The notes: generated by a model not told the origin, from the sequence alone. A stretch of DNA of 64,000 nt from Cyclobacteriaceae bacterium (GCA_022841475.1 JALHRJ010000012.1:35869-99868); one strand, 5' to 3'. Numbered from the stretch's first letter, positions 26,211-36,106 are shown. Program-made: numbers and translations.

Positions 26211-27209
26211 ATGTCTGCATCGCAACTATATGACAATCATGGCCGCCCGCTTAATTACCTGCGACTGGCGGTAACAGACCGATGTAACTTGCGCTGCTTT
26301 TATTGCATGCCCGAGGAGGGAATCAAGTACTTACCCAAAAAGCAGTTGCTCACCTTTGAAGAAATTGAACGGCTAATCACCTTGCTTGCTGAGATGGGTA
26401 TTTCAAAAGTTAGATTAACCGGAGGCGAGCCTTTTGTGCGAACTGATCTGATGAGTTTGATTCGGAGAATCGTAAGCATTGAAGGTATTAACGATGTTCA
26501 TCTCACCACGAATGGCATTCTTACAGGTCCGTACATCCCTGAACTTAAGTCATTAGGAATTGCCTCCGTGAATTTAAGTCTGGATACATTGGATCGGGAG
26601 CGGTTCAAAACGATTACCCGCAGGGATGAGTTTGAGAAAACGTGGACCACACTGCAACAACTTCTGCGAGTTCAGATTCCAGTAAAGATTAATGCCGTTG
26701 TGATGGACGGGAAAAATATAGATGATATTCTTCCTTTGGTTGAGTTAACCCGGCAGCATCCGGTTTCGGTTCGTTTTATTGAAGAGATGCCATTTAATGG
26801 CGAAGGAAATCATTACGCTTCATTGCCATGGACGTACAAGAAAATTCTTGAGTTGATTCGAAGTCATTATCCTATGTTGGAACGATTACCCGACCCGCCA
26901 CATTCGACTTCGACCAATTATAAAATTCCGGGTCACGCAGGTGATATTGGAATTATCGCAGCGTTTAGTCGTACGTTTTGTGGAACCTGTAACCGGATTC
27001 GTATAACCGCACAAGGAGTTTTGAAAACGTGTTTATATGATGAAGGTGTATTGAACATCAAAAACCTGATGCGGGAGGGTAGAAGTGATGATGAAATAAA
27101 AGCAGAATTACTTAAGTCATTCAGCAACCGACCCAAAGATGGTTTTGAAGCGGAAGAACGAAGAAGTGGCACCCCGGCCATTGAGTCAATGTCAACGATA
27201 GGAGGGTAG
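26211..27209 (+). CDS. moaA: GTP 3',8-cyclase MoaA
   Basis: Radical SAM enzyme for the first step of Moco synthesis. The N-terminal cluster CNLRCFYC (Cys25, Cys29, Cys32) and the C-terminal cluster motif GTCNRIRITAQGVLKTCLY are present, along with LTGGEPFVR. The 332 aa protein ends in Gly-Gly, which MoaA needs for activity. No Moco riboswitch-like structure is apparent in the 65-bp upstream region. Confidence 0.96.
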   Translation: MSASQLYDNHGRPLNYLRLAVTDRCNLRCFYCMPEEGIKYLPKKQLLTFEEIERLITLLAEMGISKVRLTGGEPFVRTDLMSLIRRIVSIEGINDVHLTTNGILTGPYIPELKSLGIASVNLSLDTLDRERFKTITRRDEFEKTWTTLQQLLRVQIPVKINAVVMDGKNIDDILPLVELTRQHPVSVRFIEEMPFNGEGNHYASLPWTYKKILELIRSHYPMLERLPDPPHSTSTNYKIPGHAGDIGIIAAFSRTFCGTCNRIRITAQGVLKTCLYDEGVLNIKNLMREGRSDDEIKAELLKSFSNRPKDGFEAEERRSGTPAIESMSTIGG

Positions 27210-27214
27210 TGTTT

Positions 27215-27316
27215 ATGAAATTATTTCATTCACTGGCTTTTTTATTAATCCATATTTCGGGTTTATGTCAAGATCCAAAAGCCACAACGTCAAATGAAGT
27301 GAAAAGAAGTCGCTAG
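27215..27316 (+). CDS. short putative exported peptide, 33 aa
   Basis: A tiny frame starting five bases after the moaA stop, MKLFHSLAFLLIHISGLCQD, resembling a signal peptide followed by only ~13 residues. It fits tightly between moaA and the TSUP gene. It could be a real small secreted peptide, a remnant of a longer gene, or chance. Confidence 0.3.
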   Translation: MKLFHSLAFLLIHISGLCQDPKATTSNEVKRSR

Positions 27317-27317
27317 C

Positions 27318-28058
27318 ATGGAGTTTTATCTTCTCTTAATTTCTTTTTTCTTGGTTGCTTTGATTTATTCATCCGTGGGTTTTGGTGGCGGTTCGAGTTA
27401 TCTCGCGCTCATGGCTCAACCTTTCTTTGGATTACTTCCGGAAACTATTCGACCTGCTGCATTGCTATGTAACATTGTTGTGGTGACAGGTGGAGTGATT
27501 ATTTTTTATCGGGATGGCAAATTATCCTGGAAAGAAATCTGGCCGTTTCTGGTGGCGAGTGTTCCCATGGCAATGGTAGGAGGCTTTTGGAAATTAAGTG
27601 ATAGTACATTTTTTGTCTTGTTAGGATTCACGCTTTTGCTGGCTGCAATTTTTCTTTGGATTAAACCGGTTGCTGGAAATGGAAAGTCGATGAATATAAC
27701 GAGTCAGGTTACCGTAGGTGGTGGCATTGGTTTGCTTTCGGGATTGGTGAGCATTGGTGGAGGTATTTTTTTATCACCGGTTTTGCATCTGATCAATTGG
27801 GCTGAAGCAAAAAAAATCTCTGCCCTGGCAAGTGCTTTCATTCTTGTAAATTCTGTTGGTGGATTAATTGGTCAGTTTGCATCGGGTACACATCATGTTG
27901 AATGGGCGTTTATTTTTCCGTTGTTGCTGGCTGTGTTGGTGGGCGGACAAATCGGATCGCGCCTTGGATCGAAAACCATTAACTCGATTTATATCAGGAG
28001 AATTACAGCCGTTCTTATTTTCGTAGCAGCTTTGAATATTTTAAAAGATCATTTATGA
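27318..28058 (+). CDS. TSUP family sulfite/sulfonate exporter
   Basis: Inner-membrane protein of 246 aa with about eight hydrophobic segments. It has the internal duplication typical of TSUP (TauE/SafE): VGFGGGSSYLALMAQP near the start and GGGIGLLSGLVSIGGGIFLSP in the second half. Likely exports sulfite or organosulfur anions. It overlaps the downstream DsrE gene by four bases and follows moaA, suggesting a link with sulfur or molybdoenzyme metabolism. Confidence 0.85.
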   Translation: MEFYLLLISFFLVALIYSSVGFGGGSSYLALMAQPFFGLLPETIRPAALLCNIVVVTGGVIIFYRDGKLSWKEIWPFLVASVPMAMVGGFWKLSDSTFFVLLGFTLLLAAIFLWIKPVAGNGKSMNITSQVTVGGGIGLLSGLVSIGGGIFLSPVLHLINWAEAKKISALASAFILVNSVGGLIGQFASGTHHVEWAFIFPLLLAVLVGGQIGSRLGSKTINSIYIRRITAVLIFVAALNILKDHL

Positions 28059-28585
28059 AATCCGTTCTTTCAATTTTCCTTTTATGCTTGTCATTAAGCG
28101 CAGCGTCACAGAATCGGGTAAATCCGGTTGTTAAAAACTTTGGCGGTATTTTTGAAATTCCCTATGCGGAAGAAAAGCCTGATCCAACGCTTGATTACAA
28201 GATCATTGTTGAAGTTGTTTCCAATACTGAAAAATACGATTCGATTAACTGGCCACTCTTTAATGTTGCGCGTATGATTAATCTACACGTGATGGGGGGA
28301 GTGCCTAAAGAAAAAATTCAGGTAGTGGTGGTCATTCATGGAAGTGCAGCCTTTACGGTGTTGAATAATGAAACCTACAAGACAAAGTATGGTGTTGATA
28401 ATCCGAACCTAAAGCTCTATCAAGAGTTACAACATGCAGGTGTAAAAATGTTTGTGTGTGGTCAGTCGTTAATTGCCCGTAAAATTGACCGGTTTAAAAT
28501 GGTGCCCGAAATGAAAGTGGCAACATCAGCACTCACTACACTCACAACCTACCAATTAAATGGCTATGCGGTTCTAAAATTCTAG
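28055..28585 (+). CDS. exported DsrE family protein
   Basis: A 176 aa protein with a signal peptide (VLSIFLLCLSLSAASQ) and a DsrE/DsrF-like fold (KIIVEVVSNTEKYDSINWPLFNVARMINLHVMGG; KIQVVVVIHGSAAFTVL). It is translationally coupled to the TSUP exporter by ATGA. One Cys in MFVCGQSL is the sort of residue that carries sulfur in DsrE proteins. Location in the periplasm and coupling to a sulfur exporter suggest sulfur trafficking; this is inference. Confidence 0.78.
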   Translation: MKSVLSIFLLCLSLSAASQNRVNPVVKNFGGIFEIPYAEEKPDPTLDYKIIVEVVSNTEKYDSINWPLFNVARMINLHVMGGVPKEKIQVVVVIHGSAAFTVLNNETYKTKYGVDNPNLKLYQELQHAGVKMFVCGQSLIARKIDRFKMVPEMKVATSALTTLTTYQLNGYAVLKF

Positions 28586-28766
28586 CGGTAAAATAACTGC
28601 TGTGTTGCGGTGAGTATTGAAACGTAATTCATTTTTTCGAGAGAGTGACAATTGATGGCTTGCATTGGACGAATGCACCAATGGTTGTCCTCAGCAGACA
28701 AATTCGGTAAATCACAGACCTTATTTGCCTAATCCTTCCTATTTTGCGCATCTTTATTATGTCGCG

Positions 28767-31211
28767 ATGAAAAAAATCAAGTTCTCTGACCATATACTTC
28801 CACACCTGATTGCGGGTATTGTTTTCCTTATGGTGACAGTACTCTTTTTTAATCCGGTCTTCTTTGATAACAAAGCTATTTCGCAAGGTGATATTGAGCA
28901 GTGGAGTGGTTCATCCAAAGAACTTCGTGATTATCGGGATCAAACGGGCGAGGAGGGACTGTGGGCAGGATCGATGTTTTCTGGCATGCCGGCCTACCTG
29001 GTTAACATAAGTTGGAGTGACGGAGTTGTGTTGGGGATGAAGAAAGTATTGGCTGTTTTTCTCCCACATCCTGTTTCAAATATCTTTCTGGCATTTGTCT
29101 GCTATTATATTTTGCTGCTTTCGTTCCGCGTACGGCCGTGGTTTGCTATTGCGGGTGCGTTGGCTTTTGGTTTATCCTCCTACATGATCATCGGCCTCTC
29201 GGCAGGACACAACGCGCGCATTGGAGCAATTGCCTTCATGCCATTGGTGTTTGCAGGTATCCATCTTGCATTTTCAGGAAAACGAATCCTGGGTTTTGGA
29301 GTCACCGCTGCCGGTCTTGCACTTCACTTGCGTGAGAACCATTTGCAGATTACCTATTACCTGATGTTAATAGTTCTTGTTTACGGATTCGTTCATTTGA
29401 TTCTTGCTTATCGCGAAAAGCAACTTGCTGGTTTTTTTAAGACTATTGTTATTTTGATTCCGGCTGTAATGATTGCTACGGGAACTTTCTTAGGTCAGTT
29501 TTGGGCAATCAGTGAATACACACAATATTCGATTCGCGGACCCTCTGAAATTGCTACTGCCACAACAAAACAAGATGCTTCTGGTCTATCAAAATCATAT
29601 GCCTTTCAATACAAGTATGGTATCTGGGAACCCATGACCTTGTTTATTCCAAATTTTTATGGTGGCAGCAGTCGTACTTTTTTCATGGAAGACCAGAACA
29701 GTGCCTCCTACAAAGCATTGGTTCAATCCGGAGATAACGAAACCATTAATCAATTAGCCAACCGTACTTCAGCTTATTGGGGGCCACAGGACTTTACTAT
29801 TGGGGCTTATTATGCCGGAGTTATTGTATGTTTTCTTTTTATGATTGGAATTGTATTTGCAGAGCGCAAATATGTGTGGTGGCTGGTGTCGCTTAGTGTG
29901 CTGAGTATTATGTTGAGTTGGGGCGATAGCTTCTCAACATTCAACTATTTTATGTTTGATTATTTTCCGGGCTATAATAAATTCAGATCTGTCAATTTTG
30001 CCCTGGTGATAATCCTTTTCTCGATGCCTTTATTGGGGATGCTGGGATTAGAAGAGTTATTGAAAAAAGGTTGGAGCAAGGACACGCAGAAAAAATTAAT
30101 CTGGCCTGTTTCTATTACCCTCGGTTTGATTTTTTTCTTTCTTATGGTAGGGAGCTTTGGAAGTTTCCTGAGACCAGAAGATGTTGAACTACCAGCGTGG
30201 TTTAGGAATGCCTTGCAAAAAGATCGTGTTGCTTTACTTCGGTCCGATGCCTGGCGTGCACTGTGGCTGATCTTGCTTTTTAGCGCGGGCATTTTTGCTT
30301 TGTTAAAGAACTATCTGAAACCGATTATCATTTACCCGGTATTCATTGTCCTGGTGTGGGTTGATCTTGGCTTTATTGACAGTCGTTACTTCACTAAGGA
30401 CAACTACAAACGGAAGCGTGAAAATACTTTTGCAGTGGCTACGGCTGCCGATCAGCAAATTTTAAAAGACAAAAGCTATTATCGGGTATATAATTTGCAA
30501 AGTCCGTTCACGGAAGCCCGCACGTCTTACTTTCATAACTCGATAGGTGGTTATCACGGTGCCAAGTTAAGACGCTACCAGGATTTGTATGACTCGTGTA
30601 TTTCAAAAGACACACGTAAACTGATCGAAGATTTTCAGAAGGGTAGCCCGGATTTTTACAAATACAGCGCGTTAAATATGCTCAATGCAAAATACATTGT
30701 TTATGGGCCGGAGAAGGAAAATGTGATTCTTAATCCTGCAGCGAATGGACCAGCGTGGTTTGTAGGGCAGATTGTTAAAGTGGGTTCTCCAGCCGAGGAA
30801 TTGCATCAAACCGGAAGAGTGGATTCAAGGCAAGTGGTAGTAGTTAACAGTCAACAGTCGACCGTTGACAGTCAACTGTTGACTGTAGACAGCCTATCAT
30901 CAATCAAATTACTTGAGAGAACTCCGCCTTATCTCAAATATGAATCAACGTCAAATTCAAATGGACTGGCTGTATTCTCCGAAATTTATTACCCCAAAGG
31001 CTGGCATGCATTTATCGATGGCAACGAGGTTCCTATTATTCGCGCCAATTATGTTTTAAGGGCATTAGAAGTTCCCGCGGGCAAGCATACGATCGAGTTT
31101 ATATTTGAACCCAAATCCTTTGTAGTTGGCAACAAGATCACGATGGTCTCGGGTTGGCTTTTGCTGCTGGTCGTTTTGGGTTGCTTTGGCTGGAGTTTGA
31201 AAAACGAATAG
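28767..31211 (+). CDS. YfhO family membrane protein
   Basis: An 814 aa inner-membrane protein with ~12 hydrophobic segments and a C-terminal soluble domain. YfhO proteins are GT-C-like and have been linked to glycosylation of surface polymers in Gram-positives; the role in Bacteroidota is unclear. The start at 28767 (MKKIKFSDHILPHL) is preferred over an upstream frame start that adds an unlikely polar leader. At 30843-30891 the coding sequence contains a seven-unit heptad repeat (residues VNSQQSTVDSQLLTVDS) in the soluble domain. Confidence 0.85.
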   Translation: MKKIKFSDHILPHLIAGIVFLMVTVLFFNPVFFDNKAISQGDIEQWSGSSKELRDYRDQTGEEGLWAGSMFSGMPAYLVNISWSDGVVLGMKKVLAVFLPHPVSNIFLAFVCYYILLLSFRVRPWFAIAGALAFGLSSYMIIGLSAGHNARIGAIAFMPLVFAGIHLAFSGKRILGFGVTAAGLALHLRENHLQITYYLMLIVLVYGFVHLILAYREKQLAGFFKTIVILIPAVMIATGTFLGQFWAISEYTQYSIRGPSEIATATTKQDASGLSKSYAFQYKYGIWEPMTLFIPNFYGGSSRTFFMEDQNSASYKALVQSGDNETINQLANRTSAYWGPQDFTIGAYYAGVIVCFLFMIGIVFAERKYVWWLVSLSVLSIMLSWGDSFSTFNYFMFDYFPGYNKFRSVNFALVIILFSMPLLGMLGLEELLKKGWSKDTQKKLIWPVSITLGLIFFFLMVGSFGSFLRPEDVELPAWFRNALQKDRVALLRSDAWRALWLILLFSAGIFALLKNYLKPIIIYPVFIVLVWVDLGFIDSRYFTKDNYKRKRENTFAVATAADQQILKDKSYYRVYNLQSPFTEARTSYFHNSIGGYHGAKLRRYQDLYDSCISKDTRKLIEDFQKGSPDFYKYSALNMLNAKYIVYGPEKENVILNPAANGPAWFVGQIVKVGSPAEELHQTGRVDSRQVVVVNSQQSTVDSQLLTVDSLSSIKLLERTPPYLKYESTSNSNGLAVFSEIYYPKGWHAFIDGNEVPIIRANYVLRALEVPAGKHTIEFIFEPKSFVVGNKITMVSGWLLLLVVLGCFGWSLKNE
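30843..30891. repeat. heptad array inside yfhO (seven GTNRACN units)
   Basis: GTTAACA, GTCAACA, GTCGACC, GTTGACA, GTCAACT, GTTGACT and GTAGACA follow one another at a strict 7-bp period. The left and right halves are partly inverted copies of each other. The reading frame passes through without a stop. The array has the same period and degeneracy style as the four-helix-bundle flanks, with a different core sequence. Confidence 0.85.
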
Positions 31212-33701
31212 TTATTCGTCTTTCAGCACATCAACCGGGTTGGTTAAAGCAGCCTTCACGGAATGATAACCCGTGATGAGCATAGCCAAGAACAAGGTGC
31301 TTACCCCAACCAATCCAAACATCCACCACGATGGAGTTATGCGATACGAGAAATCCTGTAACCATTGTTGTATAATCCAATAAGAAAGCGGGGCTCCGAT
31401 AATAAAAGCTAAAACAATCAGGCGCGTATACCCTCTTGAAATCAACGTTAAAATATTCCAGACAGAAGCTCCGGAAACCTTACGGATTCCAATTTCCTTC
31501 GCCCTTTGTTCCAGAGAATAAATGATCATACCCAAAAGTCCCAGGCTGGCAATAAGTATAGCCAGCGTGGCCATAATCGTAAGCACACTGCCAAATTGTT
31601 GCTGAGTTTTGAAGGTTTGGGCAAAGGACTGATCAACAAAAGAATATTGAAAGGGCGAATCTCCAGCATGAACTTTCCATAGCGAAGTAAGCTGTGTAAG
31701 GGTTGATTTCCACGCTTCGCTGCTTTGGCCTGCAACGCGTAATACCATAAACTGTTTGTCGCCTGCGTTCAAACTTGGGTTTTTGTTATTGATATGAAAA
31801 ATTGCCAATGGTTCGATGTCTGTCTCCAACGACCAGTAATTAAAGTCTGAAACTACACCTACTACTTCAAAGGTTTCTTCGCCTCCAGGAGTTGTTATTT
31901 TCTTTCCGATTACCGATTCATCCAGGCTCCAGCCAATTCTGTGGATGGCTGTTTCATTTAAGATTACCCGATCTACATCGCCCGGAGTTTCTTTAGAAAA
32001 ATTCCGTCCAAGTTTTAATTTAATATCCAGGGTGTTGATAAAGGCATCGTCAGCCGTAGTGTAATTGAGGGCAAAGGTTTGGGCATTCATGCCTTCAGCA
32101 CTAAACTTATCGCTACCCCAAATAGTTGGCGGCACAGACGAGCACCAGGAAGAGCTGACTATGCCTGGTACATTACGTGCTGCGTTGGCGAAACTCTCAC
32201 CATCTTTTATGCCTTCAACATGATTGACTACCAATAGGTTTTCTTTGTTAAATCCCAGATCTTTTTCTGAAACATACTTGAGCTGATCGTAAACAACGGT
32301 TGTGCAAATGATCAGTATAATGGAAACACTGAATTGAAATACAACCAACCCATTGCGAAATGTTCTGCTTTTCTTTCCGCTTTTCAATTTGCCCTTAATA
32401 GCTTCCACCGGGTTAAAGGAACTTAAGAAAAGTGCAGGATAACTGCTTGAAACCAAAGCCATCACAGAAATAAGAGCAAATAGAATCAGGATCAATGTCG
32501 GGTCACTCATTAAATTAAGCTCAAGCGATTTTCCTGTTATAAGATTAAAGCCCGGCAATAATAGTTGGGCAATAGCTAAAGCAGCTATCAATGCGAGTAA
32601 GCAAAATAAAAAGGCTTCCGTAAAGTAGTTAATACTCAATTCCTTTCGCCCGAGCCCAAGAATTTTGCGAACACTTGCTTCTTTAATCCTGCGGGTAAAT
32701 TGAGCGGTTGATAAATTCATGAAATTAACACAGGAGAGTAAAAGGATAAAGATGGCCGCCCCGATAAACGAATAGATTACTTTTATATTCCCGGAATCAT
32801 TAAGCCGGTTAATCACTGCCTGTTCAGGAAGGTGAATGTCGGTGAGAGGTTGTAAAAATAGCTCCCATTTTTTTCCAGACTTTATGTAATCTTCAAAGGT
32901 AGTGTTCATAATACGCTGCAAAGTCTGTTCAGCATGCTTGCGCGGAATTTGGGCGAGTTTACTTTTAACAGTTGGGAGGTCTGCATTTTTATCGAGCCGC
33001 ACATAGGTTTCCAGTTGTGTCCAGATCCAACTCCAATAAATTCTTTTTACCTGCGGAAAACTGTTCATCGAAAGAAGAACATCAAATTCGATGTACGAAT
33101 TGTCGGGCAGGTCTTTTACAACAGCAGTAACCTCAAACGTTTTCTTTTCGCCATCAACACCCAGGTTACCCAAATACACGAGTTTGCCGATCGGATCTTC
33201 ATCTCCAAAATAGTATTTTGCGGTTGACTCCACCATCACCATCGTGTTGGCCTGCTGCAGCGGAGTTTCTTTGTTTCCCATGATGATGGGAAAGTTGAAC
33301 ATCTTAAAAAAATTAGAATCGGCAGCCAGTACGTTGGATTCTTCAAACGAAATAACTTCGTGAGAAGGATTGGTATACGAAACAATGAAATTACCAGGCG
33401 TATGAATACTCGTTAGTAGTTCTACTTCTGCTATCTCAGCGTCTATCGCATAGGCTACACCGGGGCCAGTTGAAGAAAACTGCTGATTGTTATTGCCTTC
33501 GCCCCAGATAAAAGTCTGGTTAATGCGGTAAATGCGATCGGCATCGTTGTGGAACCGATCGTAACTAAATTCGTGACGTACATATAAATAAATCACCAGC
33601 GTGCTTACAATGCTTACGGTAAGCCCCAGCAGGTTAATGAATGAAAATAATTTTTGTCTTCGGAGGTTGCGTGAAAAGAGGAGCAGATAGTTTTTAAGCA
33701 T
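31212..33701 (-). CDS. ABC transporter permease, MacB/FtsX type
   Basis: An 829 aa inner-membrane protein with two MacB_PCD plus FtsX modules. The N-terminal helix is near 20-45 (FSFINLLGLTVSIVSTLVIYLYV). FtsX segments lie near 310-430 and 710-820 (LRGKISIRKVSG-type motif seen as EIGIRKVSGASVWNILTL). This two-module permease form is abundant in Bacteroidota and is linked with lipoprotein or antibiotic efflux. No ATPase is adjacent. Its stop abuts that of yfhO. A GTCCG-N8-CGGAC dyad lies upstream. Confidence 0.87.
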   Translation of the reverse strand: MLKNYLLLFSRNLRRQKLFSFINLLGLTVSIVSTLVIYLYVRHEFSYDRFHNDADRIYRINQTFIWGEGNNNQQFSSTGPGVAYAIDAEIAEVELLTSIHTPGNFIVSYTNPSHEVISFEESNVLAADSNFFKMFNFPIIMGNKETPLQQANTMVMVESTAKYYFGDEDPIGKLVYLGNLGVDGEKKTFEVTAVVKDLPDNSYIEFDVLLSMNSFPQVKRIYWSWIWTQLETYVRLDKNADLPTVKSKLAQIPRKHAEQTLQRIMNTTFEDYIKSGKKWELFLQPLTDIHLPEQAVINRLNDSGNIKVIYSFIGAAIFILLLSCVNFMNLSTAQFTRRIKEASVRKILGLGRKELSINYFTEAFLFCLLALIAALAIAQLLLPGFNLITGKSLELNLMSDPTLILILFALISVMALVSSSYPALFLSSFNPVEAIKGKLKSGKKSRTFRNGLVVFQFSVSIILIICTTVVYDQLKYVSEKDLGFNKENLLVVNHVEGIKDGESFANAARNVPGIVSSSWCSSVPPTIWGSDKFSAEGMNAQTFALNYTTADDAFINTLDIKLKLGRNFSKETPGDVDRVILNETAIHRIGWSLDESVIGKKITTPGGEETFEVVGVVSDFNYWSLETDIEPLAIFHINNKNPSLNAGDKQFMVLRVAGQSSEAWKSTLTQLTSLWKVHAGDSPFQYSFVDQSFAQTFKTQQQFGSVLTIMATLAILIASLGLLGMIIYSLEQRAKEIGIRKVSGASVWNILTLISRGYTRLIVLAFIIGAPLSYWIIQQWLQDFSYRITPSWWMFGLVGVSTLFLAMLITGYHSVKAALTNPVDVLKDE

Positions 33702-33812
33702 GCACGATGATTTTAATTACCTATCCAAAGCATGTACCAACAGGGATAACGCCTTTTTCGGGTCTTTTAAGCACTTTTACATTTTATTTGTTGTCCGAAC
33801 CTGAAGGTAAGC

Positions 33813-33830
33813 GTCCGTTTACGGTCGGAC
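33813..33830. promoter_or_regulatory. GTCCG...CGGAC dyad upstream of the FtsX-type permease
   Basis: Inverted repeat GTCCG-N8-CGGAC about 112 bp upstream of the permease start. A half-site (TGTCCGAAC) lies at about 33792. Similar CGGAC sites stand upstream of the ABC ATPase at 45744. It looks like an activator or enhancer site; the regulator is not in the window. Confidence 0.4.
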
Positions 33831-34006
33831 GAGAAGCATTTCAGATAAGTCGTGAGAGTCATTTTCCATGGTGCAGTCTCATGTTCATCAGCCACAGGAG
33901 GATTCAGAATTTAAGCTTATTCATTGTTCAATTATTATTTCAGGAGCATCTTGTGGGTGGCGTCTATGTCATCAGGGCTAAACAATGCAAGCTGATTGAC
34001 AAGTAA

Positions 34007-34347
34007 GTTACTGCCTTCTTATGTGATGGCAGAAGGCTTGAATATGGATATCTGTTATTCGATTTTAGAGACAAGCAGATTCTACTCATGCATCCAAAAT
34101 TAAATAGCTAATAGCTTCCTCAATACCTCGTAAAGATTAGTCTGGAGTCAAACTTGTTGGCTCGGTTAACCGTACCGTTTCCAGAGATGTTTAAGGGTGG
34201 ACTTGGGGGTTATGTCATAAATCTGATTCCGAAAGGTGCCATTGATAATTATTCTCAGAAAGTCCGGAGAAATATGTTGTTAGTTTCAAAAAAGAACCTG
34301 ACTTTTATTTGGTAACATTAAAAGAAGGTGTTCATTTGAATTTGTAA
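34007..34347 (+). pseudogene. decayed protein-coding remnant, family not recognised
   Basis: Within the 691-bp stretch between the FtsX permease and the SSS symporter, coding-like segments appear in three frames. One at 34007-34107 reads ...RLEYGYLLFDFRDKQILLMHP and ends in two stops. The next, from 34115, reads TVPFPEMFKGGLGGYVINLIP and following. The third, in another frame, reads SFKKEPDFYLVTLKEGVHLN and ends at 34347. The natural amino-acid mix across frame changes suggests an old gene broken by frameshifts and stops. The segment before 34007 (33707-34006) may belong to it. I cannot name the family. Confidence 0.4.
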
Positions 34348-34392
34348 CAATTACCTAAGCAATTATTTTAGTAATACCTAACCATTCTACCT

Positions 34393-36078
34393 ATGAGTTT
34401 ATCTGGATTAGATATTTTAGTTTTTGCCGCCTATTGTGCGTTGATACTGGGTATTGGCCTGTGGGTTTCGCGTGATAAAGAAGGCCATCAAAAGAATGCC
34501 GAAGATTATTTTTTGGCCAGTAAATCACTACCCTGGTGGGCTATTGGGGCTTCTTTAATTGCCGCAAATATTTCAGCGGAACAATTTATTGGGATGTCAG
34601 GCTCAGGATTTGCCATTGGTTTGGCTATTGCCAGTTACGAATGGATGGCAGCCATTACTTTATTGGTAGTAGGTAAGTTCTTCCTCCCCATCTTCATTAA
34701 GAAGGAGATTTATACAATCCCTGAGTTTGTTGAGAAACGGTTCAGTACCAACCTGAAAACGATTCTGGCAGTTTTCTGGATTGCACTGTTTGTATTTGTC
34801 AATCTTACCACCGTTTTATACCTCGGTGCCCGTGCTATGGATACAGTGATAGGTACGGGTGATGGAAGTCTGATGATATATAGCATCCTTGCACTCGGTT
34901 TGTTCGCGGCCGCGTATTCGCTGTGGGGAGGGCTCTCTGCCGTAGCCTGGACGGATGTAGTACAGGTAGTTCTCTTGGTGTTCGGTGGATTGGTAACAAC
35001 TTATATTACCCTTGAAAAAGTTTCACCCACCGGTGGTATTATCGATGGATTCGTGCATGTGTACAATACGGTGCCGGGTAAATTTTCCATGATTCTATCC
35101 AAGGGAGAGATACTTACCCCGGATGGAGTAGATGCCTGGTGGTCATTGCCCGGTTTGTCTGTTCTTATAGGTGGTATGTGGATTGCCAATATTTATTATT
35201 GGGGATTTAACCAGTACATTATACAAAGAACATTAGCGGCCAAAAGTTTAGAAGAGTCACAGAAAGGAATTGTGTTTGCCGCAGCTTTAAAAATGATCAT
35301 CCCTCTTATTGTCGTGGTTCCCGGTATCATTGCTTATGTGATGAATGCCGATGCTTCCGGTCAGTTAACGCCACAAACATTGGATCCAAGCTTTGTAAAC
35401 AAGACCGGTGGCGTAATTAACGACAATGCTTTTCCCTGGCTGGTGAGAAGCTTTATCCCCACGGGACTAAAAGGACTGGTATTGGCTGCGCTGGCAGCCG
35501 CAATAGTTTCTTCCCTGGCATCGATGTTAAATTCAACCTCTACTATTTTTACGATGGATATCTTTCGTCCATACATCAATAAAAATGCTTCGGATAAATT
35601 GACGGTAAATGTAGGTCGTATCAGCGGTGCCGTAGCCTTGGTGATCGCCATGATTATTGCACCTGCGCTCGGAAATTTGGGACAAGCTTTCATCTTTATC
35701 CAGGAGTATACCGGTGTTGTTAGTCCAGGTATTCTGGCCGTGTTCCTCACGGGTTTATTCTGGAAACGAGCAACGAACAATGCGGCTATCTGGGGTGTAA
35801 TTCTTTCTATTCCCATCGCTCTTTACTTTAAGGTTGCACCCAATGGCTGGTCTGATGCTGCCATCTTTGTGAACATTCCTTTTATGGACCAGATGTTTAT
35901 TACCGCCCTTGCCTCTATTACCATCATTTTGGTGATAAGCTATCTGGAAGGAAAGGGAAAAGTGAATGAAAAAGGAATCAATCTTACAGCAGAACTTTTC
36001 AAAACAAGTCCAGCCTTCAATATTGGCGCTACTGTTATTCTTATCCTCTGTGCCATTCTTTATGCAATTTTCTGGTAA
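34393..36078 (+). CDS. sodium:solute symporter (SSS/SGLT family)
   Basis: Inner-membrane sodium symporter of 561 aa with about 14 hydrophobic segments. The family stretch GASLIAANISAEQFIGMSGSG near residue 55 and the WGFNQYIIQRTLAAKS segment are as in sugar-type SGLT proteins of Bacteroidota. A sugar is the likely substrate. A terminator follows at 36107. Confidence 0.9.
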   Translation: MSLSGLDILVFAAYCALILGIGLWVSRDKEGHQKNAEDYFLASKSLPWWAIGASLIAANISAEQFIGMSGSGFAIGLAIASYEWMAAITLLVVGKFFLPIFIKKEIYTIPEFVEKRFSTNLKTILAVFWIALFVFVNLTTVLYLGARAMDTVIGTGDGSLMIYSILALGLFAAAYSLWGGLSAVAWTDVVQVVLLVFGGLVTTYITLEKVSPTGGIIDGFVHVYNTVPGKFSMILSKGEILTPDGVDAWWSLPGLSVLIGGMWIANIYYWGFNQYIIQRTLAAKSLEESQKGIVFAAALKMIIPLIVVVPGIIAYVMNADASGQLTPQTLDPSFVNKTGGVINDNAFPWLVRSFIPTGLKGLVLAALAAAIVSSLASMLNSTSTIFTMDIFRPYINKNASDKLTVNVGRISGAVALVIAMIIAPALGNLGQAFIFIQEYTGVVSPGILAVFLTGLFWKRATNNAAIWGVILSIPIALYFKVAPNGWSDAAIFVNIPFMDQMFITALASITIILVISYLEGKGKVNEKGINLTAELFKTSPAFNIGATVILILCAILYAIFW

Positions 36079-36106
36079 TATCATTAGATAGTTTGAGATG
36101 ACTAAT

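Noticed and set aside
33725..33740. Sigma-54 promoter for the FtsX permease on the minus strand
   Set aside because: The -24 part is acceptable but the -12 GC is replaced by GG and the leader would be very short.
33707..34006. 99 aa plus-strand frame as a gene
   Set aside because: No recognisable domain, unusual composition and an in-frame stop followed by more coding-like sequence; it fits better as part of a decayed region.
34393..36078. SSS protein as a proline or sialic-acid transporter
   Set aside because: The SGLT-type motifs fit a sugar symporter, but sequence alone does not settle the substrate, so no specific name was given.
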